Shown piece after piece: positions 9,926-19,108 of a stretch of DNA of 64,000 bases. Source of the stretch: Lutibacter sp. (lineage in GTDB: Bacteria > Bacteroidota > Bacteroidia > Flavobacteriales > Flavobacteriaceae); NCBI GenBank assembly GCA_002733665.1, contig NVWM01000009.1, forward strand, positions 1-64,000, given 5' to 3'. The notes beneath the pieces were generated by a model. The model had not been told where the DNA came from, ran no database searches, and saw only the letters and a program-made list of their open reading frames with translations. Numbering within the stretch: the first letter of the stretch is position 1; the number at the start of each line of letters is the position of its first letter. The translations under genes and the position numbers were made by a program.

Positions 9926-10936
9926 TTATATTACTTGAAATCCAAACGCATAAGGATCATCTTCTGTGTCAATCGTAATTGTATTATACCCAAATACTTT
10001 TGCCCAACCTTGAATACTTGGTATAATTGCTGGTTTCCCATTCAAAATCGTCTCTCGCTCAACACAACCTATAAATTTACTTCCAATAAAACTTTCGTGG
10101 ATATATTTTTCTCCAATTTTCAACTTTCCTTTTGCATGCAATTGCGCTAATCTTGCCGAAGTTCCAGTGCCACAAGGAGACCTATCTATAGCTTTGTCAC
10201 CATAAAAAACTGCATTTCTTCCAGACGAAGTCGAATCTATTGGATTACCTGTCCACAACATATGTGTTACATCACGTATCGTTTCATTTTCTGGATGGAT
10301 GAATAAGTTTGGGTATTTTTCATTAATTCTATCTCTTACAACTTGTGAATATTGAACAATCTTACTTGCTGTAAAATCATGAACTCCAGAAAAGTTTTCT
10401 TGTGGATCTACAATTGCATAGTAATTACCACCATAAGAAACGTCAAAAGTAATTTCGCCCAATTCTGGGCAATCAACAGTTAAATTTTCTGCAGCCAAAT
10501 AACTTTTTACATTGGTTAGTTTTACCCAATCAACTTTATTTCCTGTTTGTTGGTATTCAATTTCCACCAATCCTGCAGGTGCTTCCATCATTATTTTTCC
10601 TGGAATTTTTGGCGTAATTAAACCTTCTTCAATAGCAATAGTAATAGTCCCAATTGTTCCATGTCCACACATTGGCAAACAGCCAGAAGTTTCAATAAAT
10701 AAAATTGCAAAATCATTTTCTGGATCATGTGGAGGAAAAAGAATGCTTCCACTCATCATATCATGACCTCGTGGTTCAAACATCAATCCTTTTCGTATCC
10801 AATCATATTCGTTCAAAAAATGCTGACGTTTTTCACTCATGGTTTTTCCAATAAGTTTTGGACCGCCTTCTTTAATCACTCGAACTGGATTTCCGCAAGT
10901 GTGTGCATCAATGCATACAAAAGTTGATTTACTCAT
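9926..10936 (-). CDS. 4-hydroxyproline 2-epimerase (proline racemase family)
   Basis: Converts trans-4-hydroxy-L-proline to cis-4-hydroxy-D-proline by a two-cysteine mechanism. The first catalytic Cys is in CGHGTIGT and the second in SPCGTGTSA; both are present. The proline racemase fold extends through the protein. I place the start at the ATG at 10936 (MSKSTFVCIDAHTCGNPV), giving 336 residues; a TTG at 10963 would add nine unconvincing residues. The start overlaps the stop of the DUF885 gene as ATGAGTAA, indicating coupling. Epimerase rather than racemase is inferred mainly from the pathway context. Confidence 0.9.
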   Translation of the reverse strand: MSKSTFVCIDAHTCGNPVRVIKEGGPKLIGKTMSEKRQHFLNEYDWIRKGLMFEPRGHDMMSGSILFPPHDPENDFAILFIETSGCLPMCGHGTIGTITIAIEEGLITPKIPGKIMMEAPAGLVEIEYQQTGNKVDWVKLTNVKSYLAAENLTVDCPELGEITFDVSYGGNYYAIVDPQENFSGVHDFTASKIVQYSQVVRDRINEKYPNLFIHPENETIRDVTHMLWTGNPIDSTSSGRNAVFYGDKAIDRSPCGTGTSARLAQLHAKGKLKIGEKYIHESFIGSKFIGCVERETILNGKPAIIPSIQGWAKVFGYNTITIDTEDDPYAFGFQVI

Positions 10937-12650
10937 TTTTTGTTTTCTGAATATAATTATCAACTCTTCCTTCCATGATTGCTAACGTAACTGTTCCTTG
11001 TTCCAAAATTATCTCATGAAATTCTCTTATATCAAACTTTGAACCTAACTGTTCTTTTGCTCTTTTACGTAACTCTCTAATTTTTAACTCACCTATCTTA
11101 TAAGAAAGTGCTTGTCCAGGCCAAGAAATATAGCGATCTGTTTCTGTATTAATTTCATGCATTGAAAGTGCCGTATTTGAAGACATATAATCAACAACTT
11201 GTTGCCTTGTCCAGCCTTTTGCGTGTATTCCAGTATCTACAACTAATCTACAAGCACGCCACATTTCGTAAGTGAATTTTCCAAATTGCTCATAAGGAGT
11301 TCTATACATTCCCATTTCATCAGCTAAAAATTCAGAATATAATCCCCAACCTTCACCATAAGCAGATAAATATAAATCCTTTCTAAACTGAGGAATACTA
11401 TCACCTAATTCGTTGTTCAAACTTCCTTGCAAATGATGCCCTGGAACTGCTTCATGAACTGTCAAAGAAGGTAAAGTATATAATGTTCTACTTGGTAAAT
11501 CATATGTGTTTACCCAATAATAACCAGGATCTTTGCTATCTTTTTCTGTTCCAATATATCTTCCGCCCGTATATTTAGGAGCAATCGCATCTGGAACTGG
11601 AGCCACACCATAAGGCTTTCTAGGTAATGTTTTAAAAAATCTTGGTAATTGCTCATCAGCACGCTTAGACATGTCACGAGCAATCATCATTAATTCATTA
11701 GGTGTTTTTGCATAAAACTGCTCATCAGTTCTTAAAAAATGAAAGAAATCAGCAAAAGAACCTTTGAATTCTAAGTCCTTAATTATTTGTTTCATTTCTG
11801 CTTTTATTCTTGCAACTTCACTCAATCCTAATTTATGAATATCATCAGCAGAATACTGAGTACTTGTTGTATAAAAATTGATTCTGTCTTGATAAAAGTC
11901 TTTTCCATTTGGAGTTTCAGAAATACCAATAGTTTTTCTAGTTTTTGGGAAATACTCTGTTTCAAAAAATTGTTTAATTCTTTTAAATTCTGGAATTACA
12001 CTTTTTTCAATCGCAATTTCAGCTGCGTTTAAAACAGAATCTTTTTGCTGATTAGTTAAGTCTTTAGGAAGATTTTTAAATGGAGAATAGTAATAACTAT
12101 CTTCAAAATTATCAACTATGTTATTATCATAGGTAGATTCATAACCCTTAAAAATCACTAAAGGTTGTGAAACCCCTTTTTCCAATCCTTCTCTCAGATT
12201 TACAAAATGTTGATTCACATATTCAGGAATTGCATTTAACTTATTCAAGTATTCTTTTACATCTTCATAATTTGTCAACAGACGTACATTATATGTTAAA
12301 CTACTATGAAAACCATAATCAGATAATATTGGATTTAAGTATTGTTCAAATTCGTAATATGCAATTTGATCTTTTAAATTAAATTTTAATAAATCTAACG
12401 AGATTTTATCCGTCTCGCTTAATCCAACATCATCAATTTCATTTAATTTATCTATGGTTGTTTGTGCATATTCAGCATTCGATTTATAATACTCTTTTGT
12501 GTAAACACCTAAAGGAAATTCATCTTCATCATAGGCTTCATAATCTTGATATTCAGTGATAATATCATTCAAAGTTGTTGAAGAACCTTTATTCTCACAA
12601 CCAATTAACACAAATATTAATAATACATAAACAATCCTTAAATATTTCAT
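10929..12650 (-). CDS. DUF885 lipoprotein, probable metallopeptidase-like protein
   Basis: 573 residues with a lipoprotein signal (VLLIFVLIGCENKG, lipid Cys near 19), so it is anchored outside the inner membrane. The body is a DUF885 domain. The segment HEAVPGHHLQ near residue 400 resembles an HExxxGHH zinc-binding arrangement, and family members are suspected peptidases. It is placed between the semialdehyde dehydrogenase and the epimerase in the hydroxyproline operon, so a role in peptide or collagen fragment breakdown is plausible. A decayed relative of this gene is present at 33810-34067. Confidence 0.85.
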   Translation of the reverse strand: MKYLRIVYVLLIFVLIGCENKGSSTTLNDIITEYQDYEAYDEDEFPLGVYTKEYYKSNAEYAQTTIDKLNEIDDVGLSETDKISLDLLKFNLKDQIAYYEFEQYLNPILSDYGFHSSLTYNVRLLTNYEDVKEYLNKLNAIPEYVNQHFVNLREGLEKGVSQPLVIFKGYESTYDNNIVDNFEDSYYYSPFKNLPKDLTNQQKDSVLNAAEIAIEKSVIPEFKRIKQFFETEYFPKTRKTIGISETPNGKDFYQDRINFYTTSTQYSADDIHKLGLSEVARIKAEMKQIIKDLEFKGSFADFFHFLRTDEQFYAKTPNELMMIARDMSKRADEQLPRFFKTLPRKPYGVAPVPDAIAPKYTGGRYIGTEKDSKDPGYYWVNTYDLPSRTLYTLPSLTVHEAVPGHHLQGSLNNELGDSIPQFRKDLYLSAYGEGWGLYSEFLADEMGMYRTPYEQFGKFTYEMWRACRLVVDTGIHAKGWTRQQVVDYMSSNTALSMHEINTETDRYISWPGQALSYKIGELKIRELRKRAKEQLGSKFDIREFHEIILEQGTVTLAIMEGRVDNYIQKTKNE

Positions 12651-12654
12651 TTTT

Positions 12655-14238
12655 TTAAATTTTACTAGTTGTTAATTCTCTATTTACACTTCTTAAAATT
12701 TCTAATGGGTTTTCATTTTTCAATTCATCAGGTAATAAATCATTTGGCCAATCTTGATAACTAAATGGTCTTACCCAACGCTTTATCGAGCTTACTCCAA
12801 CTGCTGTAAATCTACTATCTGTTGACGCTGGATACGGACCTCCATGAACCATAGAAGGGCAAACTTCTACGCCTGTAGGAACACCATTAAAAATGATACG
12901 TCCAACTCTATTTTGCAAAGCAGAAACAACCTCTGAATATTCAGAAACTTCATTATTATCTCCAATTACAGTTCCAGTTAATTGACCCTCTAATTTAGAA
13001 AGAATCTCCTCCAACTCATCAGAATCTTCACATTGAACAACTATTGAAAACGGTCCGAAAACTTCTTGATGTAATTTAGTATTTGCTAAAAATGTCGAAC
13101 CTTCAACAGTTGCAACAACTTGTTTTGCATAGTTTGATTGTACATCTTTCGTAAATTCAGCAGTAACATTTATTTTATCTTGAGATAAAATAGTTGTTTT
13201 ATTAACTTCATAAGCTCCTTTAATATTTGGATGCAACATACACGAAGGATCTATTTCTAAAATATCTTTTGACAAATTAGCAACAAAATCTGAAAGTTCT
13301 TCCCCTTTAATTCCTAATATTAATCCAGGATTTGTACAGAATTGACCTGTACCTAAAGTAATAGAACTCGCATAGGTCTTTGCTAATTCTTCTCCTCTAT
13401 TCTGCAAAGCAGTTGGAAGCATAATAACTGGATTGACGCTTCCCATTTCAGCAAATACAGGAATTGGTTCTTCTCGCTGTGCTGCCATATCATATAAAGC
13501 ACGACCTCCACGAATACTTCCAGTAAAACCAATAGCTTTTACTTGTGGATGCATTACTAATTTTTGACCAACTTCAATTCCGCTACTATTCAAATTAGAA
13601 AAAACACCATTTGGCATTCCCGTTTTTTCGGCAGCTTTAATTATTGCAGAAGCAACCAATTCTCCAGTTCCAGCATGCATTGGATGAGATTTTACAATCA
13701 CAGGACATCCAGAAGCCAAAGCAGCAGCAGTATCTCCTCCAGCTGTTGAATACGCTAATGGGAAATTACTCGCTCCAAAGACTACAACAGGACCCAAAGG
13801 CATCATCATTTTGCGAACATCAGGTCTCGCCATTGGCTCGCGATCTGGTTGTGCAGTATCAATAGTTGCCTCAACCCAAGAACCATCTTCTACCAATTTA
13901 GCAAAAGTGCGTAATTGACCTACAGTTCTTCCTCTTTCTCCTTTTGCTCTTCCTTCTGGCAATCCAGTTTCTGAGCAATAGGTTTGAATCAATTCATCAT
14001 CTAGTGCTAAAATTTCGTCGGCAATAGCATTTAAAAAAACCGCTTTTCGTATTCCAGAAGTTTTACTAAACTTTTTATATGCTTTTGTTGCTAATTTTAC
14101 AGCCAAATCAATTTCTTCACTAGTTGCTTCAGTAAATACTGACTCATTTTCTATGTTTAACTGAGGATTAAAAGTTTTATAGGTCTTATTTCCTTCAGCA
14201 ATTAAGTTATTTCCGATATAGTTTTTTCCTGTTATCAT
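12655..14238 (-). CDS. Alpha-ketoglutarate semialdehyde dehydrogenase (ALDH family)
   Basis: NAD(P)-dependent aldehyde dehydrogenase of 527 residues. The catalytic Cys is in GTGQFCTNPG, the general-base Glu in PVFAEMGSVNPV, and the cofactor segment in GFTGSIRGGRAL. It is closest in style to 2,5-dioxovalerate (alpha-ketoglutarate semialdehyde) dehydrogenases, which make 2-oxoglutarate in the last step of hydroxyproline and sugar-acid degradation. The gene abuts the upstream deaminase gene with no spacer (14238/14239), so the two are surely co-transcribed. Substrate is inferred from family and operon. Confidence 0.88.
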   Translation of the reverse strand: MITGKNYIGNNLIAEGNKTYKTFNPQLNIENESVFTEATSEEIDLAVKLATKAYKKFSKTSGIRKAVFLNAIADEILALDDELIQTYCSETGLPEGRAKGERGRTVGQLRTFAKLVEDGSWVEATIDTAQPDREPMARPDVRKMMMPLGPVVVFGASNFPLAYSTAGGDTAAALASGCPVIVKSHPMHAGTGELVASAIIKAAEKTGMPNGVFSNLNSSGIEVGQKLVMHPQVKAIGFTGSIRGGRALYDMAAQREEPIPVFAEMGSVNPVIMLPTALQNRGEELAKTYASSITLGTGQFCTNPGLILGIKGEELSDFVANLSKDILEIDPSCMLHPNIKGAYEVNKTTILSQDKINVTAEFTKDVQSNYAKQVVATVEGSTFLANTKLHQEVFGPFSIVVQCEDSDELEEILSKLEGQLTGTVIGDNNEVSEYSEVVSALQNRVGRIIFNGVPTGVEVCPSMVHGGPYPASTDSRFTAVGVSSIKRWVRPFSYQDWPNDLLPDELKNENPLEILRSVNRELTTSKI

Positions 14239-15156
14239 TTATAAATTTTTATAATTTGACAAAGTTGGTCTTGTTCTCATTCCTTCTTCAATAACACTTA
14301 AAACATGTTCCCGCTCTTCACCAATCAATGGTAATCTAGGTTCACGAACATTTTCTGTTCCGATTCCGGTTGCAACTTCTGCCAACTTAATATTTTGCAC
14401 TAATTTAGTGTTAATATCTAACTCTAACAATGGTAAAAACCAACGATAAATTGCCAAGGCTTCATCATTTCTACCCACTTTTGCTAATTTAAAAATCGCA
14501 ACAGTTTCTTCTGGAAACGCACAAACCAATCCGGAAACCCAACCATCAGCTCCCATGAAAATACTCTCTAAAGCCAAAGTGTCTACTCCGGACAATATTG
14601 CTAAACGATCTCCAAAACGATTTTTGATACGTGTAATATTAGACAAATCTCTTGTAGATTCTTTTACTGCTTGAATATTCGGACAGTCTCTCAATAATTC
14701 TTCAAACATATCTAAGGTAACTTCTATTCCGTAATCTACAGGGTTGTTATATACCATAATAGGTAAAGAAGTACTATTTGCAACTTTTTTAAAGTAAACT
14801 GTAGTTTCTCTATCATCTGATTTATATCTCATTGGAGGCAACATCATTAATCCGGCTGCTCCATCTTCTTTAGCTTTTCTTGCTGCATCAATTGCAGCTG
14901 TAGTAGTTTGTTCAGCTACATTCATAATTATTGGAACTGCTCCATCAACAATTTCCACTGCTTTTCTTACTAAAACTCTTTTTTCTTCATCAGCCAAAGT
15001 ACTAGCTTCTCCAAGTGTTCCTCCAAGAATAATTCCGTTAACACCAGCATTTAATTGCGCTTTAATGTTCACTTCAAAATTTACTAAATCTAACGTATCG
15101 TTATCGGTAAACTTAGTTGTTACTGCTGGCATTACACCTTTCCATTCTATACTCAT
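14239..15156 (-). CDS. DHDPS-family enzyme, likely 1-pyrroline-4-hydroxy-2-carboxylate deaminase
   Basis: Class I aldolase-like TIM barrel of 305 residues. The Schiff-base Lys lies in QAVKESTRD and the supporting Tyr in IMVYNNPVDYG, with the GGTLGEASTL loop near 46-55. Dihydrodipicolinate synthase relatives in hydroxyproline clusters deaminate and dehydrate the pyrroline intermediate to alpha-ketoglutarate semialdehyde. A lysine-biosynthesis role is less likely given the neighbours. It is the first gene of the minus-strand operon, 139 bases from a divergent AraC-type regulator. Confidence 0.85.
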   Translation of the reverse strand: MSIEWKGVMPAVTTKFTDNDTLDLVNFEVNIKAQLNAGVNGIILGGTLGEASTLADEEKRVLVRKAVEIVDGAVPIIMNVAEQTTTAAIDAARKAKEDGAAGLMMLPPMRYKSDDRETTVYFKKVANSTSLPIMVYNNPVDYGIEVTLDMFEELLRDCPNIQAVKESTRDLSNITRIKNRFGDRLAILSGVDTLALESIFMGADGWVSGLVCAFPEETVAIFKLAKVGRNDEALAIYRWFLPLLELDINTKLVQNIKLAEVATGIGTENVREPRLPLIGEEREHVLSVIEEGMRTRPTLSNYKNL

Positions 15157-15295
15157 AAATTATATATTTTGATGATGTAAAATTAGTTCAGTTTTGTTGA
15201 CTGTATTAATAAATTTTTATCCAAAATTAATACTATATTATCTAATTATTTTATTTATTTCAATTTTTAGAGTATAATTTGCTTATTTTTGAAGC
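15157..15295. promoter_or_regulatory. Divergent regulatory region of the hydroxyproline operon
   Basis: A 139-base, very AT-rich spacer separates the divergent AraC-type gene from the first operon gene. TATAATTTG (15273-15281) resembles a Bacteroidota -7 element for the regulator. The region is the natural place for operator sites, but I could not identify a convincing operator repeat. Confidence 0.4.
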
Positions 15296-16141
15296 ATGAA
15301 GGTTCTTCCATTTAAAATAACAAAGCCTGAGCAAGACGCTTTAATTTTTCAAATTGATAAAGCTGAAACTTTTTATGATAAACTGCATCAGCATGAAGAA
15401 ATTCAGTTGTGCTTAATTGTTGAGGGTGAAGGAACTTTAATTGTTGGAGATGCAATTAATTATTACAAGAAAGACACTGTTTTGGTAATAGGAAGTAATA
15501 TTCCTCATGTGTTTAAAAGTGATTCAAAAGCTTCCAAATCATCACATATGTTAAGCTTGTTTTTTACTAAACAATCTTTTGGGAATAGTTTTTTTGAACT
15601 TGAAGAATTAAAAGAATTGCAAAAATTCTTTAATCGTTCTAAACATGGTTTTGAAATAACTTCTAAGCAAAAACAGGTTAAGAGTTTGTTTTTTCAACTA
15701 GAAAATGCTTCAGCACTAAATAGGTTTATTATTCTATTGCAAATATTAAGAATTACTTCAACAGCTAATTACAAAAGTTTGTCTTCCTTTATTTATGATA
15801 AAAAATATTCTGATAATGAAGGAAACAGAATGCGAAATGTATTTGAATATACTATGAATAATTTTAGTCGAGAAATTTCATTAAACACTATTTCGGGTGT
15901 TGCAAACATGACAAAAAATGCATTTTGCAAATACTTTAAAAAAAGAACCAATAAAACATATATTCAATTTTTAAATGAACTGCGTATTGAGAATGCCAGT
16001 AAATTAATTGTAGACAAAAGAGATTCTTCAATTAATGAAATTGCTTATCAAAGTGGATTTAGAAACATTTCAAATTTTAATAGACGATTTAAAATGATTA
16101 AAGATATGTCTCCCAATAATTTTAGGAAGGCTAATTTTTAA
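15296..16141 (+). CDS. AraC-family transcriptional regulator with cupin sensor domain
   Basis: 281 residues. The N-terminal half is a cupin-type ligand domain (QLCLIVEGEGTLIVGD and VLVIGSNIPHVF, about 38-80). The C-terminal 100 residues form two helix-turn-helix units, the second recognisable from INEIAYQSGFRNISNFNRRF followed by SPNNFR. It is transcribed away from the hydroxyproline operon and is probably its local activator, sensing hydroxyproline or an intermediate; this is inference from position. It has no extra domains. Confidence 0.9.
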   Translation: MKVLPFKITKPEQDALIFQIDKAETFYDKLHQHEEIQLCLIVEGEGTLIVGDAINYYKKDTVLVIGSNIPHVFKSDSKASKSSHMLSLFFTKQSFGNSFFELEELKELQKFFNRSKHGFEITSKQKQVKSLFFQLENASALNRFIILLQILRITSTANYKSLSSFIYDKKYSDNEGNRMRNVFEYTMNNFSREISLNTISGVANMTKNAFCKYFKKRTNKTYIQFLNELRIENASKLIVDKRDSSINEIAYQSGFRNISNFNRRFKMIKDMSPNNFRKANF

Positions 16142-16297
16142 TATAAAACTAAATAAAACTCACTCAAAGATTGATTTAAAACTCTTTATATTTGTCTTTG
16201 ATTAATGACTACTTGTTTCCTGCTATTTTTGGGTTGATGGTTTTAAAATATTATTATTAAAACAAATAGATTGCCTTGTAGTATAAATAAATAATTT

Positions 16298-17017
16298 GTG
16301 ATTGCTAAACCATTTAAATTCAAACAATTTACTGTTGCTCAAGATAAGTGTGCTATGAAAATTGGTACAGATGCTGTTTTATTAGGTTCTTGGACACAAT
16401 TAAACTCTCCGTATTCAGTTTTAGATATTGGTACAGGTACTGGAATTATTGCATTGCAAATAGCACAGCGAAGTTTTGCTGAAAATATTGATGCTATAGA
16501 AATTGAAGCAAATGCTTTTGAGCAAGCAGTTGAAAATTTTGAAGCTTCAGATTGGAGTGATAGACTATTTTGTTATCATGCTTCATTGCAGGATTTTGTC
16601 GATGAAATTGATGATAAATATGATTTAATTGTTTCTAACCCACCGTTTTATACATCTACTTATAAAAAAGAAGAAATAGAAGCGAAGCGTGCAATGGCAA
16701 GGCATTCAGAAAGTCTTCCATATGGTTTTTTACTTAACTCTACAGAAAAAATGTTGTCTGAAAATGGAAGTTGTGCATTTATAATTCCGTTTGAAGAAGA
16801 AGAACAATTTTTAAAAAAGGCATCAGAAAACAAGTTATTTCCATTTAGAATTTCGCGAGTTAGAGGAACTGAAAAATCAATAATCAAAAGAAGTTTACTG
16901 CAGTTGTCATTCAAAGAAATAATAATTGAAATTGATGAATTGATTATTGAAATCGAGCGTCATAAATATACACAAGAGTATATAAATCTGACGCAAGATT
17001 TTTATTTAAAGATGTAG
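16298..17017 (+). CDS. trmN6: tRNA1(Val) adenine-37 N6-methyltransferase
   Basis: SAM-dependent methyltransferase (YfiC/TrmN6) of 239 residues that methylates A37 of tRNA-Val. SAM motif I is VLDIGTGTGIIALQIA (about 42-57) and the N6-adenine motif is VSNPPFYTS. The opening KPFKFKQFTVAQDKCAMKIG is typical of the family. The start is GTG at 16298; no ATG is available nearby. TATATTTG at 16187-16194 is a possible promoter about 100 bases upstream. It is convergent with the saccharopine dehydrogenase-like gene. Confidence 0.9.
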   Translation: MIAKPFKFKQFTVAQDKCAMKIGTDAVLLGSWTQLNSPYSVLDIGTGTGIIALQIAQRSFAENIDAIEIEANAFEQAVENFEASDWSDRLFCYHASLQDFVDEIDDKYDLIVSNPPFYTSTYKKEEIEAKRAMARHSESLPYGFLLNSTEKMLSENGSCAFIIPFEEEEQFLKKASENKLFPFRISRVRGTEKSIIKRSLLQLSFKEIIIEIDELIIEIERHKYTQEYINLTQDFYLKM

Positions 17018-17020
17018 ATT

Positions 17021-18388
17021 TCAACTCACATTCTCAGGGTTATATCCTAAATAAGGCACTTCCTTTTCAGTAAAAACAACTCCGTAATCTTCCAATTCTC
17101 TTAAAATAGGTTCATACACTTTTTTGTCAATAGGTATTAAAACTCCTGTTTTTGTAATTTCGCCATTCAAGATTTTTAAAGTAGCAATTGCGACAGGTAA
17201 TCCTACAGTTTTTGCCATTGCAGTGTAAGTTTGATCATCACCAAGAACAACCATTTGAGATTCTATTTGACGTTTCTCACCTTTATATTCATAGCCAAAC
17301 TTATGGCACATCACAATCATATCTTTATCATCCTCTTCCAATGTCCAACTATCCATCAATATTTTTTGAAGTATTTGTGCTGGAGTAGCATTTTCAAGGT
17401 CAACTTTTTTAGTTTTGCTAAAAATATTTAGCTCCATTAATTTATCCCAAATAATATCATCTTGATCGATTTTGAGATAATGGCGTAATTTTAATTCAAC
17501 AGAATCGGTAGGATTATATGCTAAAAATGAATTGGTAAAATCGCGATATGTCATATTTTCAGAATCTTCAATTTGATAACTGTCATCTGTCATTCCGAGT
17601 TGTACAAAAACATTCCAAGCCCTTGAAAAACCTACTTTTCTAATAGTTCCTCTATATAAAGTAGGGATATCGTTAAGACCATAAATAGTACGGTATTTTA
17701 GCGAATCGCGATTTGCATATCCTTCAAATCGTCCATAGCCATCAATATTTAAAAACTCTGTTCGTCTAAATAATTTTTGATATGGTATGTATTTATATTT
17801 CCCTTCTTGAATAAATTTTGAGGCGCTTCCTTGTCCGGCAACTACAACATTTCTTGGATTCCATGTAAATTTATAGTTCCATAGATTCGTATCGCTTTCA
17901 GGAGCAACTAAACCTCCTGTAAAAGATTCAAATAATAACATTTTCCCACCATTATCACGAATTCTATCAATTACTTGCATGGCACTCATATGATCAACTC
18001 CAGGATCAAGACCAATCTCGTTCATAAATGTCAATCCTTTAGATTTAACATCATTATTTAACGCTTTCATCTCTTTAGAGACATAAGATGCAGTCACCAT
18101 GTTTTTGCCAAACTCTAAACAATCTTTGGCAACTTCAAGATGAAATCTTGCTGGAAGCATTGATATTACAATAGCTGCATTTTTTATAGCTGCTCTTCTG
18201 TCTTTTTCATCAAACACATTTAACGAAATTGCAGAAGCATTTTTATGGTTGTTGATTTTTTCTTCTGCTGCAGATTTGTTCATGTCTGCAACAATAATAT
18301 GTAAATTTTCTTCTGATGATTTATCCAATAGATATCTAATCAGAGAAGAAGCTGATCTTCCTGCTCCTATAATTAATATGTTTCTCAT
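17021..18388 (-). CDS. Saccharopine dehydrogenase family protein
   Basis: 455-residue oxidoreductase with an N-terminal Rossmann motif (NILIIGAGRSASSLIRYLL) and the family signature MNEIGLDPGVDHMSA near 140, followed by the C-terminal substrate domain. Saccharopine dehydrogenases interconvert saccharopine with lysine or glutamate and aminoadipate semialdehyde; many bacterial members have unproven substrates, so lysine catabolism is only a suggestion. Its start overlaps the stop of the DUF2007 gene by one base, so the two are probably co-transcribed. Confidence 0.88.
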   Translation of the reverse strand: MRNILIIGAGRSASSLIRYLLDKSSEENLHIIVADMNKSAAEEKINNHKNASAISLNVFDEKDRRAAIKNAAIVISMLPARFHLEVAKDCLEFGKNMVTASYVSKEMKALNNDVKSKGLTFMNEIGLDPGVDHMSAMQVIDRIRDNGGKMLLFESFTGGLVAPESDTNLWNYKFTWNPRNVVVAGQGSASKFIQEGKYKYIPYQKLFRRTEFLNIDGYGRFEGYANRDSLKYRTIYGLNDIPTLYRGTIRKVGFSRAWNVFVQLGMTDDSYQIEDSENMTYRDFTNSFLAYNPTDSVELKLRHYLKIDQDDIIWDKLMELNIFSKTKKVDLENATPAQILQKILMDSWTLEEDDKDMIVMCHKFGYEYKGEKRQIESQMVVLGDDQTYTAMAKTVGLPVAIATLKILNGEITKTGVLIPIDKKVYEPILRELEDYGVVFTEKEVPYLGYNPENVS

Positions 18389-18597
18389 TAATTTATTTTA
18401 TTAAGTATGTCTTTTGCTTTTAGTTGGTCAGATGACGCTATTTGAAGACGATATCCATCAGCAAAACCAATTGTGTCAGCCTTCCCTGTAATGAAACATT
18501 GAATTCCTTCACTTTCTAATTTTCCTTTTGTGATTTCTAATTCATATAAATCAATAGAACTAAGCAATGTAACTAATTTATTGTCTGAATTTTCCAT
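18388..18597 (-). CDS. DUF2007 domain protein
   Basis: 69-residue protein. It starts LVTLLSSIDLYELEITKGKL, then LESEGIQCFITG and ends with YRLQIASSDQLKAKDILNKI. This matches the DUF2007 putative signal-transducing family, a small alpha/beta fold resembling a GlnB/ACT arrangement. No membrane segment. It sits immediately upstream of the saccharopine dehydrogenase-like gene and shares a short divergent promoter region with the DUF423 gene. Confidence 0.8.
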   Translation of the reverse strand: MENSDNKLVTLLSSIDLYELEITKGKLESEGIQCFITGKADTIGFADGYRLQIASSDQLKAKDILNKIN

Positions 18598-18642
18598 AGG
18601 ATAAATTTAAGCCATATTTTTGCATTGACAAAATTAATACAG

Positions 18643-19017
18643 ATGAAGAATAAAAATTTAGTGATAACATCAATTTTAGGAGCAATAGCAATAGTATTAG
18701 GTGCTTTTGGAGCACATGCATTAAAAGAAAAGTTGGGTGTTGATGCTCTAAAAAGTTTTGAAACTGGAGTTCGTTATCAAATGTATCATGTGATTGTATT
18801 GTTGTTTGTAAATACGTATGCAGGCTTTAAATCTAAAACAAAAAATGTGATAAGTATGCTGTTTATTAGTGGTATTGTTCTCTTTTCAGGTTCTATATAT
18901 GCAATTACGATACTTGACATAAATCCGAAGAGTATTTGGTTCATTACACCTTTAGGAGGTGTTTTCTTTATTATAGGATGGATAAAAATGACAATTTCAT
19001 TCTTAAAAAGTAGTTGA
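18643..19017 (+). CDS. DUF423 membrane protein
   Basis: 124 residues from the ATG at 18643 (MKNKNLVITSILGAIAIVLG). An upstream TTG-type start at 18625 is possible but lies too close to the promoter: TATTTTTG at 18615-18622 fits the -7 consensus. Four hydrophobic segments and the GAFGAHALKEKL motif near 19-30 are typical of DUF423 (YgdD-like) inner-membrane proteins, whose role is unknown. Confidence 0.88.
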   Translation: MKNKNLVITSILGAIAIVLGAFGAHALKEKLGVDALKSFETGVRYQMYHVIVLLFVNTYAGFKSKTKNVISMLFISGIVLFSGSIYAITILDINPKSIWFITPLGGVFFIIGWIKMTISFLKSS

Positions 19018-19108
19018 TAATTTTTTTGATAAAAAATTATCAAATCAATAAAATTCTTTTAAAATAAAGTTTAAATTTGTCGTACAATAACATCAAAAAT
19101 TAAAAAAC

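Noticed and set aside
12167-12382. Plus-strand frames opposite the hydroxyproline operon, for example at 12167-12382 and 9905-10150
   Set aside because: They lie fully inside well-supported minus-strand genes and have composition typical of antisense readings.
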